This document shows positions 35,815-44,627 of a stretch of DNA of 64,000 bases, one piece after another. Position 1 is the stretch's first letter. Every line of letters starts with the position of its first letter. The notes under the pieces are model-generated. The model had not been told where the DNA came from. It saw only the letters and a program-made list of their open reading frames with translations, and made no database searches. The stretch lies in NCBI GenBank assembly GCA_024397995.1, contig CP073746.1, positions 1,054,001 through 1,118,000 on the forward strand, read 5' to 3'. The DNA is from a bacterium SCSIO 12827 (GTDB lineage Bacteria; Pseudomonadota; Alphaproteobacteria; Rhodospirillales; Casp-alpha2). The position numbers were made by a program, and so were the translations under genes.

Positions 35815-36756
35815 ATGCCTCTCATGACTGCCGTCCAAGGTGCCAGTGCGCCCGGCCGCGCGATTTTGGCGATGATCGGGGGTGGTCTTCTGGTCACCGG
35901 CAACGATGCGGCCATGAAGTGGCTGGTGTCGGGATATCCCGTGGGACAGCTTCTGTTCATTCGCGGCATGTTCGCCTTCGTCGCCATCGCCTTTTTCGTG
36001 CGATTTTATGGCGGGCTCGCCAGCCTGCGGATCATCAATCCACGGTTCCACGTGATGCGCGGCCTGTTGGTCGTGTTCGGCACCGTTGTTTTCATTACCG
36101 GCCTGGGTCACCTGACCCTCGCCGACGCAATCGCCGTGGTCTATGCCGGACCGATGTTCGTGACGGCGCTGGCACCGCTTCTGATCGGCGAGGCCGTGGG
36201 CTGGCGGCGTTGGCTGGCGGTCATGGGCGGGTTTATCGGCGTCATGATCATCATCCGGCCGGGGACCGAGGCCATGCAATGGGCCGTGATCTTTCCCCTG
36301 GCGGCGGCCTTGGCAGGGGCGCTGCGCGACCTGATTACCCGCAGCGCCGCGGCGACGGAACATTCCAATGCGTTGTTGGCGACCAGCACGGCGGCAGCAA
36401 CGGCCGCGGGCCTGTGCACCCTGCCGTTCGGCTGGATGCCGGTTCCCTTCGAGGATCTGGCGTTGATGGCCCTATCCGGCCTGCTGCTGGGCTCCGCGCA
36501 TTTCCTGATGATCGAAAGCTTCCGCTATGGCGAGGCCGGACTGGTCGTGCCGTTCAAATACCTCAACATGGTCTTCGCCGTGACGCTGGGGTTTGTCCTG
36601 TGGGGCGACCTGCCCGATGCCTGGACCTGGACGGGATCGGGCGTGCTGATCGCCAGCGGGCTTTACATCCTGCACCGCGAGCGCATCCGCCATCGGATGC
36701 CGACGCTGCCGTCGGATGCGCATGGCGCGGGGCCGGCCGGACGGCGGCCCGACTAA
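35815..36756 (+). CDS. EamA/DMT family transporter, paralogue
   Basis: This 313-residue ten-TM EamA transporter is a paralogue of the protein encoded at 33541. Shared segments include QGASAPGRAI, LLFIRGM, GWRRWLAV and the C-terminal SGLYILHRE. AAGGG lies 8 bp before the ATG at 35815, and the open frame upstream overlaps the SpmAB gene. The two copies flank the SpmAB fusion gene. The substrate is unknown. Confidence 0.9.
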   Translation: MPLMTAVQGASAPGRAILAMIGGGLLVTGNDAAMKWLVSGYPVGQLLFIRGMFAFVAIAFFVRFYGGLASLRIINPRFHVMRGLLVVFGTVVFITGLGHLTLADAIAVVYAGPMFVTALAPLLIGEAVGWRRWLAVMGGFIGVMIIIRPGTEAMQWAVIFPLAAALAGALRDLITRSAAATEHSNALLATSTAAATAAGLCTLPFGWMPVPFEDLALMALSGLLLGSAHFLMIESFRYGEAGLVVPFKYLNMVFAVTLGFVLWGDLPDAWTWTGSGVLIASGLYILHRERIRHRMPTLPSDAHGAGPAGRRPD

Positions 36757-36764
36757 AATTCTGA

Positions 36765-38003
36765 TTACTTCGCGGGGGCGACTTCGACCGGCGATCCTGC
36801 GGGCAGGCCGCCGGAGAAGGTCGGCGCCGCCGGCTTGGTGACGTCCGCCGGCAGGGCCTGCTTCAAGGCATCACGGGCGACAATCGCCTTCTGGTCGCCG
36901 TTTTCAGCCGCCGCACTGATCCATTTGTAGGCCAGACGGTCATCCTTCGGCACGCCCTGGCCGTTGTAATAGAGGATGCCCAGATTGTACTGGGCGGCGG
37001 CGTTGTTTTTCTCGGCCGAGCGGCCGAACCATTCGGCGGCCTTGGCATAGTCCTTGGCCACGCCGGTGCCGTTGTAATGCATGACGCCGATGGAATACTG
37101 GGCTCCCGGATGGCCGCCGATGGCGGCCTGGGCGAACAGTTTGGCGGCTTCGGCCTTCTGCTCCTGGGTCTTGGCATCAGCGAACAGGGACAGGGCGCGC
37201 TTATAGGTCAGATCGGCGGTAGCCTCGCGTTCCTCGGCCGATGCCGGCGGGGCTTCGGCTGGCGCGGCGGGCTCGCGCACGGCGGCGGTCTCCGTGGCCG
37301 GGGGGGATGGTTCCGGCTTGGCTTCCTCGGCGGGCGGATTGGCCAGCACCATGGGCTTGTCCGTCGCGGCGGGCGGCGGCGGAGCAGGCGGTTCCATGGG
37401 TTTTTCAGGCTGGGAGGCCTCGGCCGTGGGTTTATCCGCCGGGGCGGCTTCGGCCATAGGTTTTTCCTCGGCCGGTGGCGGCGCGATTGACGGTTCCTGG
37501 GACAACGCCTCGGCGGGCTTGTCCGTCACCGCAGGGGCGTCCGCCGGGGCGGCAGCGGCTTGTTCACCGCCCTCACGCTGCAGGTCCGGCGGCAACTTGT
37601 CTTCAGCCATTTTGTCTGCGGCCATATTGGCCTCGCCGGCCGGTTCCTTCGGGTCGTCGGGACGAGCCATGGGCTCCATCTGGGTGACGTGGCGGACCGG
37701 CGGCAGGTTCTGCGTGTACTGGGCGGTCAGGTCCAGGTCGAAGCGGTCGCGCAGGTCCCACCAGATCGACCGCGCGGTGAAAGCCAGATCATCGCCGCTG
37801 AAATCGGCCTTGTCCTTGATGGCGCCCTTCAACTCCATGACCTTGGCGACCTGCGCGTCCGGCACACCGGCGCTGCGCAACTGCGCGGCAAAGGCGTCAT
37901 CTTCGTAGGCCACGGCAAGCCCGACCCCCGCGCCGGCCGCGACGATCAACAGCAGAATGAAACCTGTAAACAGTTGCCCTAAGGGGCCTCTGCGCTTCGC
38001 CAT
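36765..38003 (-). CDS. Sel1-repeat protein with TM anchor and Pro/Ala-rich linker
   Basis: This 412-residue protein has an N-terminal TM helix (about 10-32, GQLFTGFILLLIVAAGAGVG), a small charged domain, a long Pro/Ala/Glu-rich linker (about 120-265) and Sel1/TPR-like repeats at about 275-370 (GAQYSIGVMHYNGTGVAKDY, AAQYNLGILYYNGQGVPKDD). Such proteins serve as envelope scaffolds. AAGGAGG is correctly spaced from the ATG at 38003; a GTG nine codons upstream is less likely. It is convergent with the EamA gene (8-bp gap). No enzyme motif is present. Confidence 0.85.
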   Translation of the reverse strand: MAKRRGPLGQLFTGFILLLIVAAGAGVGLAVAYEDDAFAAQLRSAGVPDAQVAKVMELKGAIKDKADFSGDDLAFTARSIWWDLRDRFDLDLTAQYTQNLPPVRHVTQMEPMARPDDPKEPAGEANMAADKMAEDKLPPDLQREGGEQAAAAPADAPAVTDKPAEALSQEPSIAPPPAEEKPMAEAAPADKPTAEASQPEKPMEPPAPPPPAATDKPMVLANPPAEEAKPEPSPPATETAAVREPAAPAEAPPASAEEREATADLTYKRALSLFADAKTQEQKAEAAKLFAQAAIGGHPGAQYSIGVMHYNGTGVAKDYAKAAEWFGRSAEKNNAAAQYNLGILYYNGQGVPKDDRLAYKWISAAAENGDQKAIVARDALKQALPADVTKPAAPTFSGGLPAGSPVEVAPAK

Positions 38004-38131
38004 GCGGCGAGCCCTCCTTCGCCGAAGCACCTAATCAATTTAATCTAATGTGTTTTTCCGCTTCGTGGAACCCGCCAATAGGCATAGCCCGGTCGTGCCA
38101 CACGGCGATACGCAACGGCCGGGCTTGTGCA

Positions 38132-39817
38132 TCAGGGATTTCCTTTCTCCCGGGCTTCGGCTTGAGCCCGCAGACCCGATAGGGTTGCGGACGGCGTAAT
38201 CGCTTCCGGATCGGTGCGCAGTTCGATCAAAGCGGGCGAATCGGCGGCTTTGGCGCGGGCAAAGGCGTCGGCGAACTGGGCTGTTTCCGTGACCACTTCG
38301 CCGGTGGCGCCGTAGGCCTTGGCCAGGGCCGCGAAATCCGGATTGACCAACTGCGTGCCCGACACCCGGCTGGGATACTCCCGTTCCTGATGCATGCGGA
38401 TGGTGCCGTACATGCCGTTGTTGACGACGATGAAGATGACGTTGGCGCCGTACTGTTTGGCCGTCGCCATCTCCTGGCCGGTCATCAGGAAGCAACCGTC
38501 GCCGGCAAAGCAAACCACGTCGCGTTCCGGATGGCGCAGCTTGGCCGCGACCGCTGCCGGTACGCCATAACCCATGGACCCGGAGGTCGGCGCCAGCTGC
38601 GTGGCATAGCCCCGGTAGCGGTAGAAGCGGTGGACCCAGGCCGTGTAGTTGCCGGCGCCGTTGCAGATCATGGCGTCGGCGGGGAGTTCATCGCGCAGCC
38701 AGGAAATGACCTGGCCCATCTGCACGTCGCCGGGGGTTTCCGGCGGCTCGGTCCAGGCCAGATATTCGTCGTGCGCCGTGCCTGCCCAGTTGTCCCAGCG
38801 CCCCGTGACCGGCGCCATGGCCTTGGCGGCGGCAGCGAAGCCGGGCATGCCCGAATTCATGGCCAGTTCGGCGCGGTAGACGCGACCCAGTTCCTCGGCC
38901 CCGGGGTGGATATGGACCAGGCGTTGCTTCGGCACCGGGATGTCGAACAGGTCATAGCCGCCCGTGGTCATCTCGCCCAGGCGCGGGCCCACGGCCAATA
39001 TCAAATCGGATGTTCGAACCCGTTCAGCCAGCTTCGGGTTGATGCCGATGCCGACGTCCCCGGCGTACAGCGGGTGGTCGTTGGGCAGCAGGTCCTGGCG
39101 GCGGAACGACACGCTGGTCGGGATGTTGTTGGCTTCGGCGAAGGCGCGAATGTCCTGGGACGCCTGTTCGGTCCAACTGCCGCCGCCCAAAATCATCAGC
39201 GGGCGTTCGGCGGTTTCCATCATGGCGCGCAGTTCGGCCATGGCGTCCGGTCCCGGATGGGCCTGCACCACATGGGCCGGCCCGGGGATGGCGACCTGTT
39301 CCATCACTTCCTCGGTCAGCATGTCTTCCGGCAGGGCCAGAACGACCGGGCCGGGGCGGCCCGACATGGCCGTGTGGAAGGCATGGCTGACGTATTCGGG
39401 CACGCGGGCGGGGTCTTCGATCTGGGCGACCCACTTGGCCATCTCGCCGAACATGCGGCGGTAGTCGATTTCCTGGAACGCCTCACGCTCGACCTGATGG
39501 CGGGCGACCTGGCCGATGAACAGGATCATCGGCGTCGAATCCTGGAACGCGATATGGACCCCGGCGGAGGCGTTGGTGGCCCCCGGGCCGCGGGTCACGA
39601 AACAAATGCCCGGCTTGCCGGTCATCTTGCCGTCGGCATCGGCCATGATGGCGGCCCCGCCTTCCTGGCGGCAGATCACCAGATCGATGTCCGGTGCGTC
39701 GACCATGGCATCAAGCACGGCAAGATAGCTTTCCCCCGGCACGCAGAAGGCACGGTCAACCCCGTTGGCAACCAGCGTTTCGACCAGGAGCCGCGCCCCC
39801 GTTTGACCCTGTGGCAT
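38132..39817 (-). CDS. Thiamine diphosphate-binding enzyme, acetolactate synthase-like
   Basis: This 561-residue ThDP enzyme has the N-terminal Pyr domain with the cofactor-activating Glu52 (CRQEGGAA), a central domain, and a C-terminal PP domain with the GDGCFLMTGQE...NN metal/diphosphate motif near 430-460. Family members decarboxylate or carboligate 2-keto acids, including acetolactate synthase, benzoylformate decarboxylase and oxalyl-CoA decarboxylase. No small regulatory IlvH gene is adjacent, which argues against a biosynthetic acetolactate synthase. AGAGGA precedes the ATG. It lies 33 bp after a small zinc-ribbon gene in the same direction. Confidence 0.9.
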   Translation of the reverse strand: MPQGQTGARLLVETLVANGVDRAFCVPGESYLAVLDAMVDAPDIDLVICRQEGGAAIMADADGKMTGKPGICFVTRGPGATNASAGVHIAFQDSTPMILFIGQVARHQVEREAFQEIDYRRMFGEMAKWVAQIEDPARVPEYVSHAFHTAMSGRPGPVVLALPEDMLTEEVMEQVAIPGPAHVVQAHPGPDAMAELRAMMETAERPLMILGGGSWTEQASQDIRAFAEANNIPTSVSFRRQDLLPNDHPLYAGDVGIGINPKLAERVRTSDLILAVGPRLGEMTTGGYDLFDIPVPKQRLVHIHPGAEELGRVYRAELAMNSGMPGFAAAAKAMAPVTGRWDNWAGTAHDEYLAWTEPPETPGDVQMGQVISWLRDELPADAMICNGAGNYTAWVHRFYRYRGYATQLAPTSGSMGYGVPAAVAAKLRHPERDVVCFAGDGCFLMTGQEMATAKQYGANVIFIVVNNGMYGTIRMHQEREYPSRVSGTQLVNPDFAALAKAYGATGEVVTETAQFADAFARAKAADSPALIELRTDPEAITPSATLSGLRAQAEAREKGNP

Positions 39818-39850
39818 GATGATGTTCCTCTTGTCGGCGGTGGTCTTTTG

Positions 39851-40054
39851 TTACTCCGCCGGGCCGGCGGCCCTCTGTCTTAGCGAAAGATCGGGGCCGG
39901 GGGAAGCCGTCTCGACCTCGCAGGCGGTCTCGCCGGAACAGCAGGGATCGACGTTCTGGCCGCAGGTTCGGCACTGCACATGGCCGTGCACGGATACGGG
40001 TTCGGACGGCTGATGGCATAGCGGGCAGCGCCAGGGGGCGGACGAGGGAGACAT
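39851..40054 (-). CDS. Small cysteine-rich protein, zinc ribbon-like
   Basis: This 67-residue protein has two CxxC knuckles (CPLC near 10-13 and CRTC near 28-31) followed by CCSGETAC. The knuckle pair is typical of a zinc ribbon. GGAG lies 6 bp before the ATG. It precedes the ThDP enzyme by 33 bp, so they are probably co-transcribed, and a palindromic site sits about 28 bp upstream. Its function is unknown; a role in metal binding or protein contact is only inferred. Confidence 0.65.
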   Translation of the reverse strand: MSPSSAPWRCPLCHQPSEPVSVHGHVQCRTCGQNVDPCCSGETACEVETASPGPDLSLRQRAAGPAE

Positions 40055-40081
40055 GGCGGGCTCCGGCAGTCTGGAATGAAA

Positions 40082-40093
40082 ATTGTGTACAAT
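40082..40093. promoter_or_regulatory. Candidate operator ATTGTGTACAAT
   Basis: A near-perfect 12-bp palindrome lies about 28 bp upstream of the zinc-ribbon/ThDP enzyme operon. It matches the core of the perfect palindrome at 56545-56558. The shape fits GntR/FCD-type operators. A common regulator is inferred. Confidence 0.45.
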
Positions 40094-40221
40094 CGTCGCC
40101 CCAAGCGGTGACAGAGGCCAGCCCGGAATTTAAGATGCCCGCATGGGGGGGGCTTGGGCCGTCTGTCTTGCGCCGCTGAGGCGCGAAAACATTACGAATC
40201 GATCAGGGAGGCACGCAAAAC

Positions 40222-40917
40222 ATGAGCGGCAAGGACATCACCATTCAGGCCAAGGACGGCGGCAGCTTCACGGGCTATCTTGCCCTGCCCGAAGGCGGCA
40301 AGGGCCCCGGGGTCGTGGTCATTCAGGAAATCTTCGGCGTCAACGCGGTGATGCGCGAAATCACCGACGGCATGGCGGCGGCGGGCTATGTGGCGCTTTG
40401 CCCCGACCTTTTCTGGCGCCAGGAACCGGGTATCCAGATCACCGACCAGACCGAGGCCGAATGGGCCCGCGCGTTCGAACTGTTCAACGGCTTCGACCTG
40501 GACAAGGGCGTCGACGATCTGGAATCGACGATCCAGGCCCTGCGCGCCGTGGACGGCTGCAGCGGCAAGGTCGGCACCATGGGTTTCTGCTTAGGGGGGC
40601 GGCTGGCCTTCCTGACCGCGACCAGGACCAGCGCCGACGCGGCCGTCAGCTACTATGGCGTGATGCTTCCCGATCATACGGACGAGACGTTGAAGGCACC
40701 CTGCATGCTGCACATCGCAACCGAGGACGAATTCGTGCCCAAGGATCAGCAGGCTGCCGTCCACGCGGCGCTCAAAGGCAACGCGAAGGCGGTGCTGCAT
40801 GACTACGAAGGTCAGAACCACGCCTTCGCGCGGGTCGGCGGCAAGCATTACGACAAGGCTTCGGCCGACTTGGCGCGGCAAAGGACGCTCGATTTCTTCA
40901 AAAACCACCTAGGCTAA
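40222..40917 (+). CDS. Dienelactone hydrolase family protein
   Basis: This 231-residue alpha/beta hydrolase has the dienelactone hydrolase triad Cys123 (GFCLGG), Asp169 (ATEDEFVP) and His200 (QNHAFA), with Glu36 in QEIFG as the known Cys-activating residue. It hydrolyses lactones or esters, classically dienelactone from chloroaromatic breakdown, but most homologues have unknown substrates. GGGAGG precedes the ATG. It is divergent from the zinc-ribbon/ThDP operon. Confidence 0.92.
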   Translation: MSGKDITIQAKDGGSFTGYLALPEGGKGPGVVVIQEIFGVNAVMREITDGMAAAGYVALCPDLFWRQEPGIQITDQTEAEWARAFELFNGFDLDKGVDDLESTIQALRAVDGCSGKVGTMGFCLGGRLAFLTATRTSADAAVSYYGVMLPDHTDETLKAPCMLHIATEDEFVPKDQQAAVHAALKGNAKAVLHDYEGQNHAFARVGGKHYDKASADLARQRTLDFFKNHLG

Positions 40918-41026
40918 TGAATTGATTTCCCAGGTGCTTTTTCGCCGGGGACTCGTTTTATTAGAAAAATCAGACCGGAGTGACTCCGATCACATCATTT
41001 GCCGCCGTCTTTTTCTATAAAGGGTG

Positions 41027-41087
41027 CAGATGAGATCCACTCTTACTTGATCCACACCGGGCCGGTTTCGCCGCCCGGTGTTTTTTT
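41027..41087 (+). ncRNA. Candidate small RNA ending at an intrinsic terminator
   Basis: A TATAAA box at 41016-41021 would start a transcript near 41027 that runs into the terminator at 41054-41087, giving about 60 nt. GATCCAC occurs twice as a direct repeat inside it. No clean -35 box is present at the usual distance, so the promoter is uncertain. Confidence 0.25.
41054..41087 (+). terminator. Rho-independent terminator
   Basis: ACACCGGGC pairs with GCCCGGTGT as a 9-bp stem with a short internal mismatch above it. Seven T residues follow at 41081-41087. It ends either dienelactone hydrolase transcripts, whose stop is about 137 bp upstream, or a small RNA. Confidence 0.85.
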
Positions 41088-41145
41088 GTCCGCGTGCCGA
41101 CCAGCAGGCGTGATTAAATGGCCCGTCTCGACGGAGGGGCCTCCC

Positions 41146-41508
41146 ATGAAAAATCTCGTAATCGCAGTCTCTCTTCTCGCCTTTGGCGGCATTCTCGGTG
41201 CGGCGGTTGCCGCGCCGCGCGGACCGCTTTGGACCTATCACAACGGCAACACCCTGCAGGGGCAGACCGCCCAATACCGGCAGGGTTTCATGATCGGCGT
41301 CATCGACGGCTATCTGCAGGGCCAGCGCGCCCGGGCGGAAACGGGCGATGACGGCCTGTGGCTGGACAACTGCCTGACCACCGGCTGGACCCTGAAGCGC
41401 GCCGACCGGGAATTGGCCGACCGGTTCGAGGCGTCGGTTCCCCTTTATGCCAATCCCGCCGCAGCCATCGTGCTGGACAACCTGAAGGATGCCTGCGCGA
41501 AGAAATAG
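41146..41508 (+). CDS. Small secreted protein, possibly Rap1a/Tai-like
   Basis: This 120-residue protein has a cleavable signal peptide (about 1-23, ending AAVAAP). The mature part contains QGFMIGVIDGYLQG, an internal Cys in DNCLTTGWT and a C-terminal DACAKK, a pattern similar to Rap1a/Tai-fold proteins with one disulfide. This fold match is tentative. The ATG at 41146 follows GGAGG, which can pair with CTCC just before the start. The gene is preceded by a terminator, so it probably has its own promoter. Confidence 0.6.
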   Translation: MKNLVIAVSLLAFGGILGAAVAAPRGPLWTYHNGNTLQGQTAQYRQGFMIGVIDGYLQGQRARAETGDDGLWLDNCLTTGWTLKRADRELADRFEASVPLYANPAAAIVLDNLKDACAKK

Positions 41509-41589
41509 CCGTTAAACCGGACTATCGCAGGGATGTACGTGCGCGTAGACTGTAACCATTCGTTAAGCATAATCATCACGAGGCACCGC

Positions 41590-41787
41590 ATGCGCCCGCC
41601 GTCCCCCACGCTTTTCGAGAGCGAGCCCGACTTCACGCCGACCATCCACATTCGGCCGCGTGTCGATAGGGTGGACCCGCGGTTGAGCGCGCATATCCAT
41701 CACTTGGTTGAAACCTATCCGCAGGACTCCGTGCGGGTGATCCGCGAATGGATGGCCGAAGGGCCCGCCCGGCATCTTCGTCATTGA
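41590..41787 (+). CDS. Small conserved hypothetical protein
   Basis: This 65-residue acidic/basic mixed protein has a C-terminal helix VETYPQDSVRVIREWMAEG. The helix resembles the short repeat found in flagellar switch-type proteins, where it is followed by similar EWM or WL residues. GAGG lies 6 bp before the ATG at 41590, which favours this start over an upstream ATG at 41533. No domain could be assigned. The gene precedes the thioesterase. Confidence 0.5.
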   Translation: MRPPSPTLFESEPDFTPTIHIRPRVDRVDPRLSAHIHHLVETYPQDSVRVIREWMAEGPARHLRH

Positions 41788-41866
41788 GCGTTTGCCTGCG
41801 GGCGAAAACCTTTTACAAATCCCCCCAAATCACCACGACCACCCGCCCGACCAGGAGCCTATCCCC

Positions 41867-42301
41867 TTGCCCGACATCGACCTGAAAGACGCCGCCAGCT
41901 TCGACTGGTGGACCGACGTTTCGATCCGCTTTTCCGATCAGGACCCCAACCTGCATGTCAATAACACGGCCTTCGCCCAATATGCCGAGGCCGGGCGGGT
42001 CGATTACCTGAACGCCATGCGCCGGCATCTGGGGATCGAGCCACGCTCGGCTTTGGCCAGCGTGCAGATCAGCTATGTTAATCAGCTGCATTATCCTGGC
42101 AACGTGCGGGTCGGCACGCGGCTGCTGCGACTCGGCAACAAGTCCTACACCCTGGGTCAGGGGCTGTTCGCCGGGGACACGGTGGTCGCGACCTCGGAAG
42201 CGGTCCTGGTGTTCTTCGATTATGCCAAGAACGCCAGCCGTGAGGTGCCCGCCGAGTTGCGCCAAGCCTTTGAAAGCGGCGCGCGCCTGGTATCCGACTG
42301 A
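41867..42301 (+). CDS. Acyl-CoA thioesterase (4HBT hot-dog family)
   Basis: This 144-residue hot-dog-fold protein has the YbgC/4-hydroxybenzoyl-CoA thioesterase active-site stretch FSDQDPNLHVNN, with Asp24/Asp26 and His30. It hydrolyses acyl-CoA thioesters. The start was set at TTG 41867 because AGGAG lies 9 bp upstream. An earlier TTG at 41792 would add an unconserved His/Pro-rich stretch. It follows the small hypothetical gene and ends before an AT-rich leader. Confidence 0.85.
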   Translation: MPDIDLKDAASFDWWTDVSIRFSDQDPNLHVNNTAFAQYAEAGRVDYLNAMRRHLGIEPRSALASVQISYVNQLHYPGNVRVGTRLLRLGNKSYTLGQGLFAGDTVVATSEAVLVFFDYAKNASREVPAELRQAFESGARLVSD

Positions 42302-42549
42302 TCTGTCCGTTACGGCAGGAATGCTTGTGAAGGGTGCGTTGCAACATATTTGCAATGAGTCTGTCACAAAAACTTAAATCCAAAAAATATATATTAAAAA
42401 CAATTATTTAAATGAAATAACAGGCCATTTTCAGATGGCCTGATCAAAAGGCATATTGTGCAATTGCGAAGGTGACGGCAATTTCAGAAACGATGAATTT
42501 TGCCAAAGGTCGAAGGGAGCCTGCGGCTAAACTGAATAAGGGTTGAGCC
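42302..42549 (+). other. AT-rich leader with stem-loop before the second chemoreceptor
   Basis: The 248-bp region is AT-rich around 42370-42420. It contains CAGGCCAT-N6-ATGGCCTG at 42421-42442, an 8-bp perfect stem. A similar AT-rich leader with an inverted repeat precedes the other chemoreceptor gene. No coding frame is convincing. Confidence 0.5.
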
Positions 42550-44559
42550 ATGCTGATCGGCCGCACATCCATCCGGTTCCGCACATTTCTGGGTTTTACG
42601 TCGGTGATTGCTTTGATGGCGATGCTGACAGGATTGTCCGTATACCGGTTCGGCAATTTTGCCCACACGGGGGAAACCTTAATTTCTGGCGTCGAACAGG
42701 TCGGGATCGCCAACAACTTCGCCTTTCGGCTTTATGAACTGTCGGCTGCGGTGAATGTCTTCCGTGATTCGAAAAGCGAGGCCGATATTCCGGCGATTAC
42801 TCAGGCTCTCGAGATGTCCCAGCAGGCCGGAGCCGCGGCTGTGGGCGTGCTGGCCGAGCGTGGGGATGAAGAGAGCCTCGCGATGCTTGAGATGGAGCAG
42901 GCACGCTACAAAGATCAACTTGCCGACGTCATCCGGCGCATCAGCGGCGACAAGGAAGGAAGCGACGTGATCCTGCTGGCCGCGGAAAAACTGCCGGCCT
43001 CCGCGGACCGGTTGGTTGCGTGGTTGAAGAACTACGAGGACGGGCGCGCCGCGGATCTGGCCAGGGCGGTTGAGAGCGGCGCGCAGCAGGCCTTGAAGGC
43101 CGGCCTGAACCTTGCGGTGTCCCGTGATCTGTCCATGGCGCAAACGGCTGCTGATGCCGTTTCGGCCCTTAACGGCACTGTTGTCGCTGTCCGTGCGATG
43201 ATGAAGGAAGCCGGCTTGCCACGAAGCGATCAGCGGCTCGCCAAGTTCGCGGGACGGGATGTGGATACTCTGCGCCAAGGCGTCGCGTCATTCGCGGGGT
43301 CCATCCAAGGGACGGCGGATTCCTGGAATTTGTTCCGAACCACGATGGATACCCTGCAGGCCAGAATCGAAAATCTGCGTGGGGAGGCGATCGCACGGCA
43401 GTCCGTCGACTTGGCCATCCTGTCGGGCGATTCGCGTCTGGCCGTGCAGCAGGGTGTCCTGTTCGGTGCCGCTGGTGTTCTGCTGGCGGTTATCCTCGCA
43501 TGGTTGTTGGGGCGCAGCATCGTGCGGCCCCTGAATCGCCTGCGCGACGACGTGTCGGCCATGATCCCCGCGCATGCAGCGGAAACATCGGTTCGGTCCC
43601 GCGACGAAGTGGCGCAGCTGGCCCAGGCCTTCGACATCTTCCGCCGCGAGCACGAAGAGGCCGAACGCCTGCGTCTGGAGCGCGATGCGGAACAGCAGCG
43701 CCAATCACAGCGCGCATCCACAATCGCCGGTATGACCACGGAATTCGACAACCAGGTTAAACAGGTGTTCGACGCATTCGGTATTTGTATCCAGCGCATG
43801 GGCAATACGGCCCATAGCATGAACGAAAACGCCGAACGCACGACGGAACAGGCGGTCACCGTATCGTCGGCGACGGAACAGGCGGCCACGAACTTCCAGT
43901 CGGTCGCGGCGGCGGCGGAGCAGATGTCCATGTCCTTCGCCGAAATCGACCAACAGATCCGCCTGTCCTCGGAAAAGGTCAACGCAGCCGTCGCCGACAG
44001 CCGCGAGGCGGGAGGGCGCATTTCCGAACTTGCGCGTTCCGCCGACCGCATCGGCGACGTGGTTAGCCTGATCACCGACATCGCCGAACAGACCAATCTT
44101 TTGGCGTTGAATGCAACGATCGAGGCGGCACGGGCCGGAGACGCGGGCAAGGGCTTCGCGGTGGTGGCGGGCGAGGTCAAATCCCTGGCCCAGCAGACGG
44201 CCAAGGCGATCAGCGATATCGAACTTCAGGTCGGCGGCGTACAGTCAGCCACCCGCGATACCATCCGAGTGATCGAGATGGTAACAGCGAAGGTCGGCGA
44301 GATCGCCGAGGTTGCGGATACGATTTCATCCGTTATCGAGGAACAGGTCCGCGTAACCGCCGATATCGCGCGCAGTGTCGAGGACGCAACGGTGGGCGCG
44401 TCATCGGCGGCGGAAAACATCGCCACCGTGTCCGAGGCGGCCAAGGCGTCGGGTGCCGTCGCCAACGACGTACTCGACACCTCGCGCGAATTGGAACAGA
44501 TGTCGGGCCGTCTGCGCACCGTTATCCAGGGCTTCCTGACCGACGTGCGCGCGGCCTGA
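42550..44559 (+). CDS. Methyl-accepting chemotaxis protein
   Basis: This 669-residue chemoreceptor has TM1 (about 13-34), a helical periplasmic domain, TM2 (about 304-325), a HAMP domain and a cytoplasmic signalling region with the tip [20 protein letters not shown]. It is a paralogue of the receptor encoded at 22469 and is nearly the same length, but their sensing domains differ. The Shine-Dalgarno AAGGG lies upstream. The ligand is unknown. Confidence 0.94.
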   Translation: MLIGRTSIRFRTFLGFTSVIALMAMLTGLSVYRFGNFAHTGETLISGVEQVGIANNFAFRLYELSAAVNVFRDSKSEADIPAITQALEMSQQAGAAAVGVLAERGDEESLAMLEMEQARYKDQLADVIRRISGDKEGSDVILLAAEKLPASADRLVAWLKNYEDGRAADLARAVESGAQQALKAGLNLAVSRDLSMAQTAADAVSALNGTVVAVRAMMKEAGLPRSDQRLAKFAGRDVDTLRQGVASFAGSIQGTADSWNLFRTTMDTLQARIENLRGEAIARQSVDLAILSGDSRLAVQQGVLFGAAGVLLAVILAWLLGRSIVRPLNRLRDDVSAMIPAHAAETSVRSRDEVAQLAQAFDIFRREHEEAERLRLERDAEQQRQSQRASTIAGMTTEFDNQVKQVFDAFGICIQRMGNTAHSMNENAERTTEQAVTVSSATEQAATNFQSVAAAAEQMSMSFAEIDQQIRLSSEKVNAAVADSREAGGRISELARSADRIGDVVSLITDIAEQTNLLALNATIEAARAGDAGKGFAVVAGEVKSLAQQTAKAISDIELQVGGVQSATRDTIRVIEMVTAKVGEIAEVADTISSVIEEQVRVTADIARSVEDATVGASSAAENIATVSEAAKASGAVANDVLDTSRELEQMSGRLRTVIQGFLTDVRAA

Positions 44560-44627
44560 CGTTGACGGCTCCCGGCGGCGTGGTGCAGGCTCCGGCCAAC
44601 TTTCAACAACGCACCGGGAAACCACCC

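Noticed and set aside
38390-39883. A 497-residue plus-strand frame opposite the ThDP enzyme
   Set aside because: It is antisense and carries no family motif, whereas the ThDP motif is clear on the other strand.
40143-40158. A G-run near a phase-variable-looking tract
   Set aside because: The eight-G run lies in an intergenic region with no frame depending on it, so phase variation is not supported.
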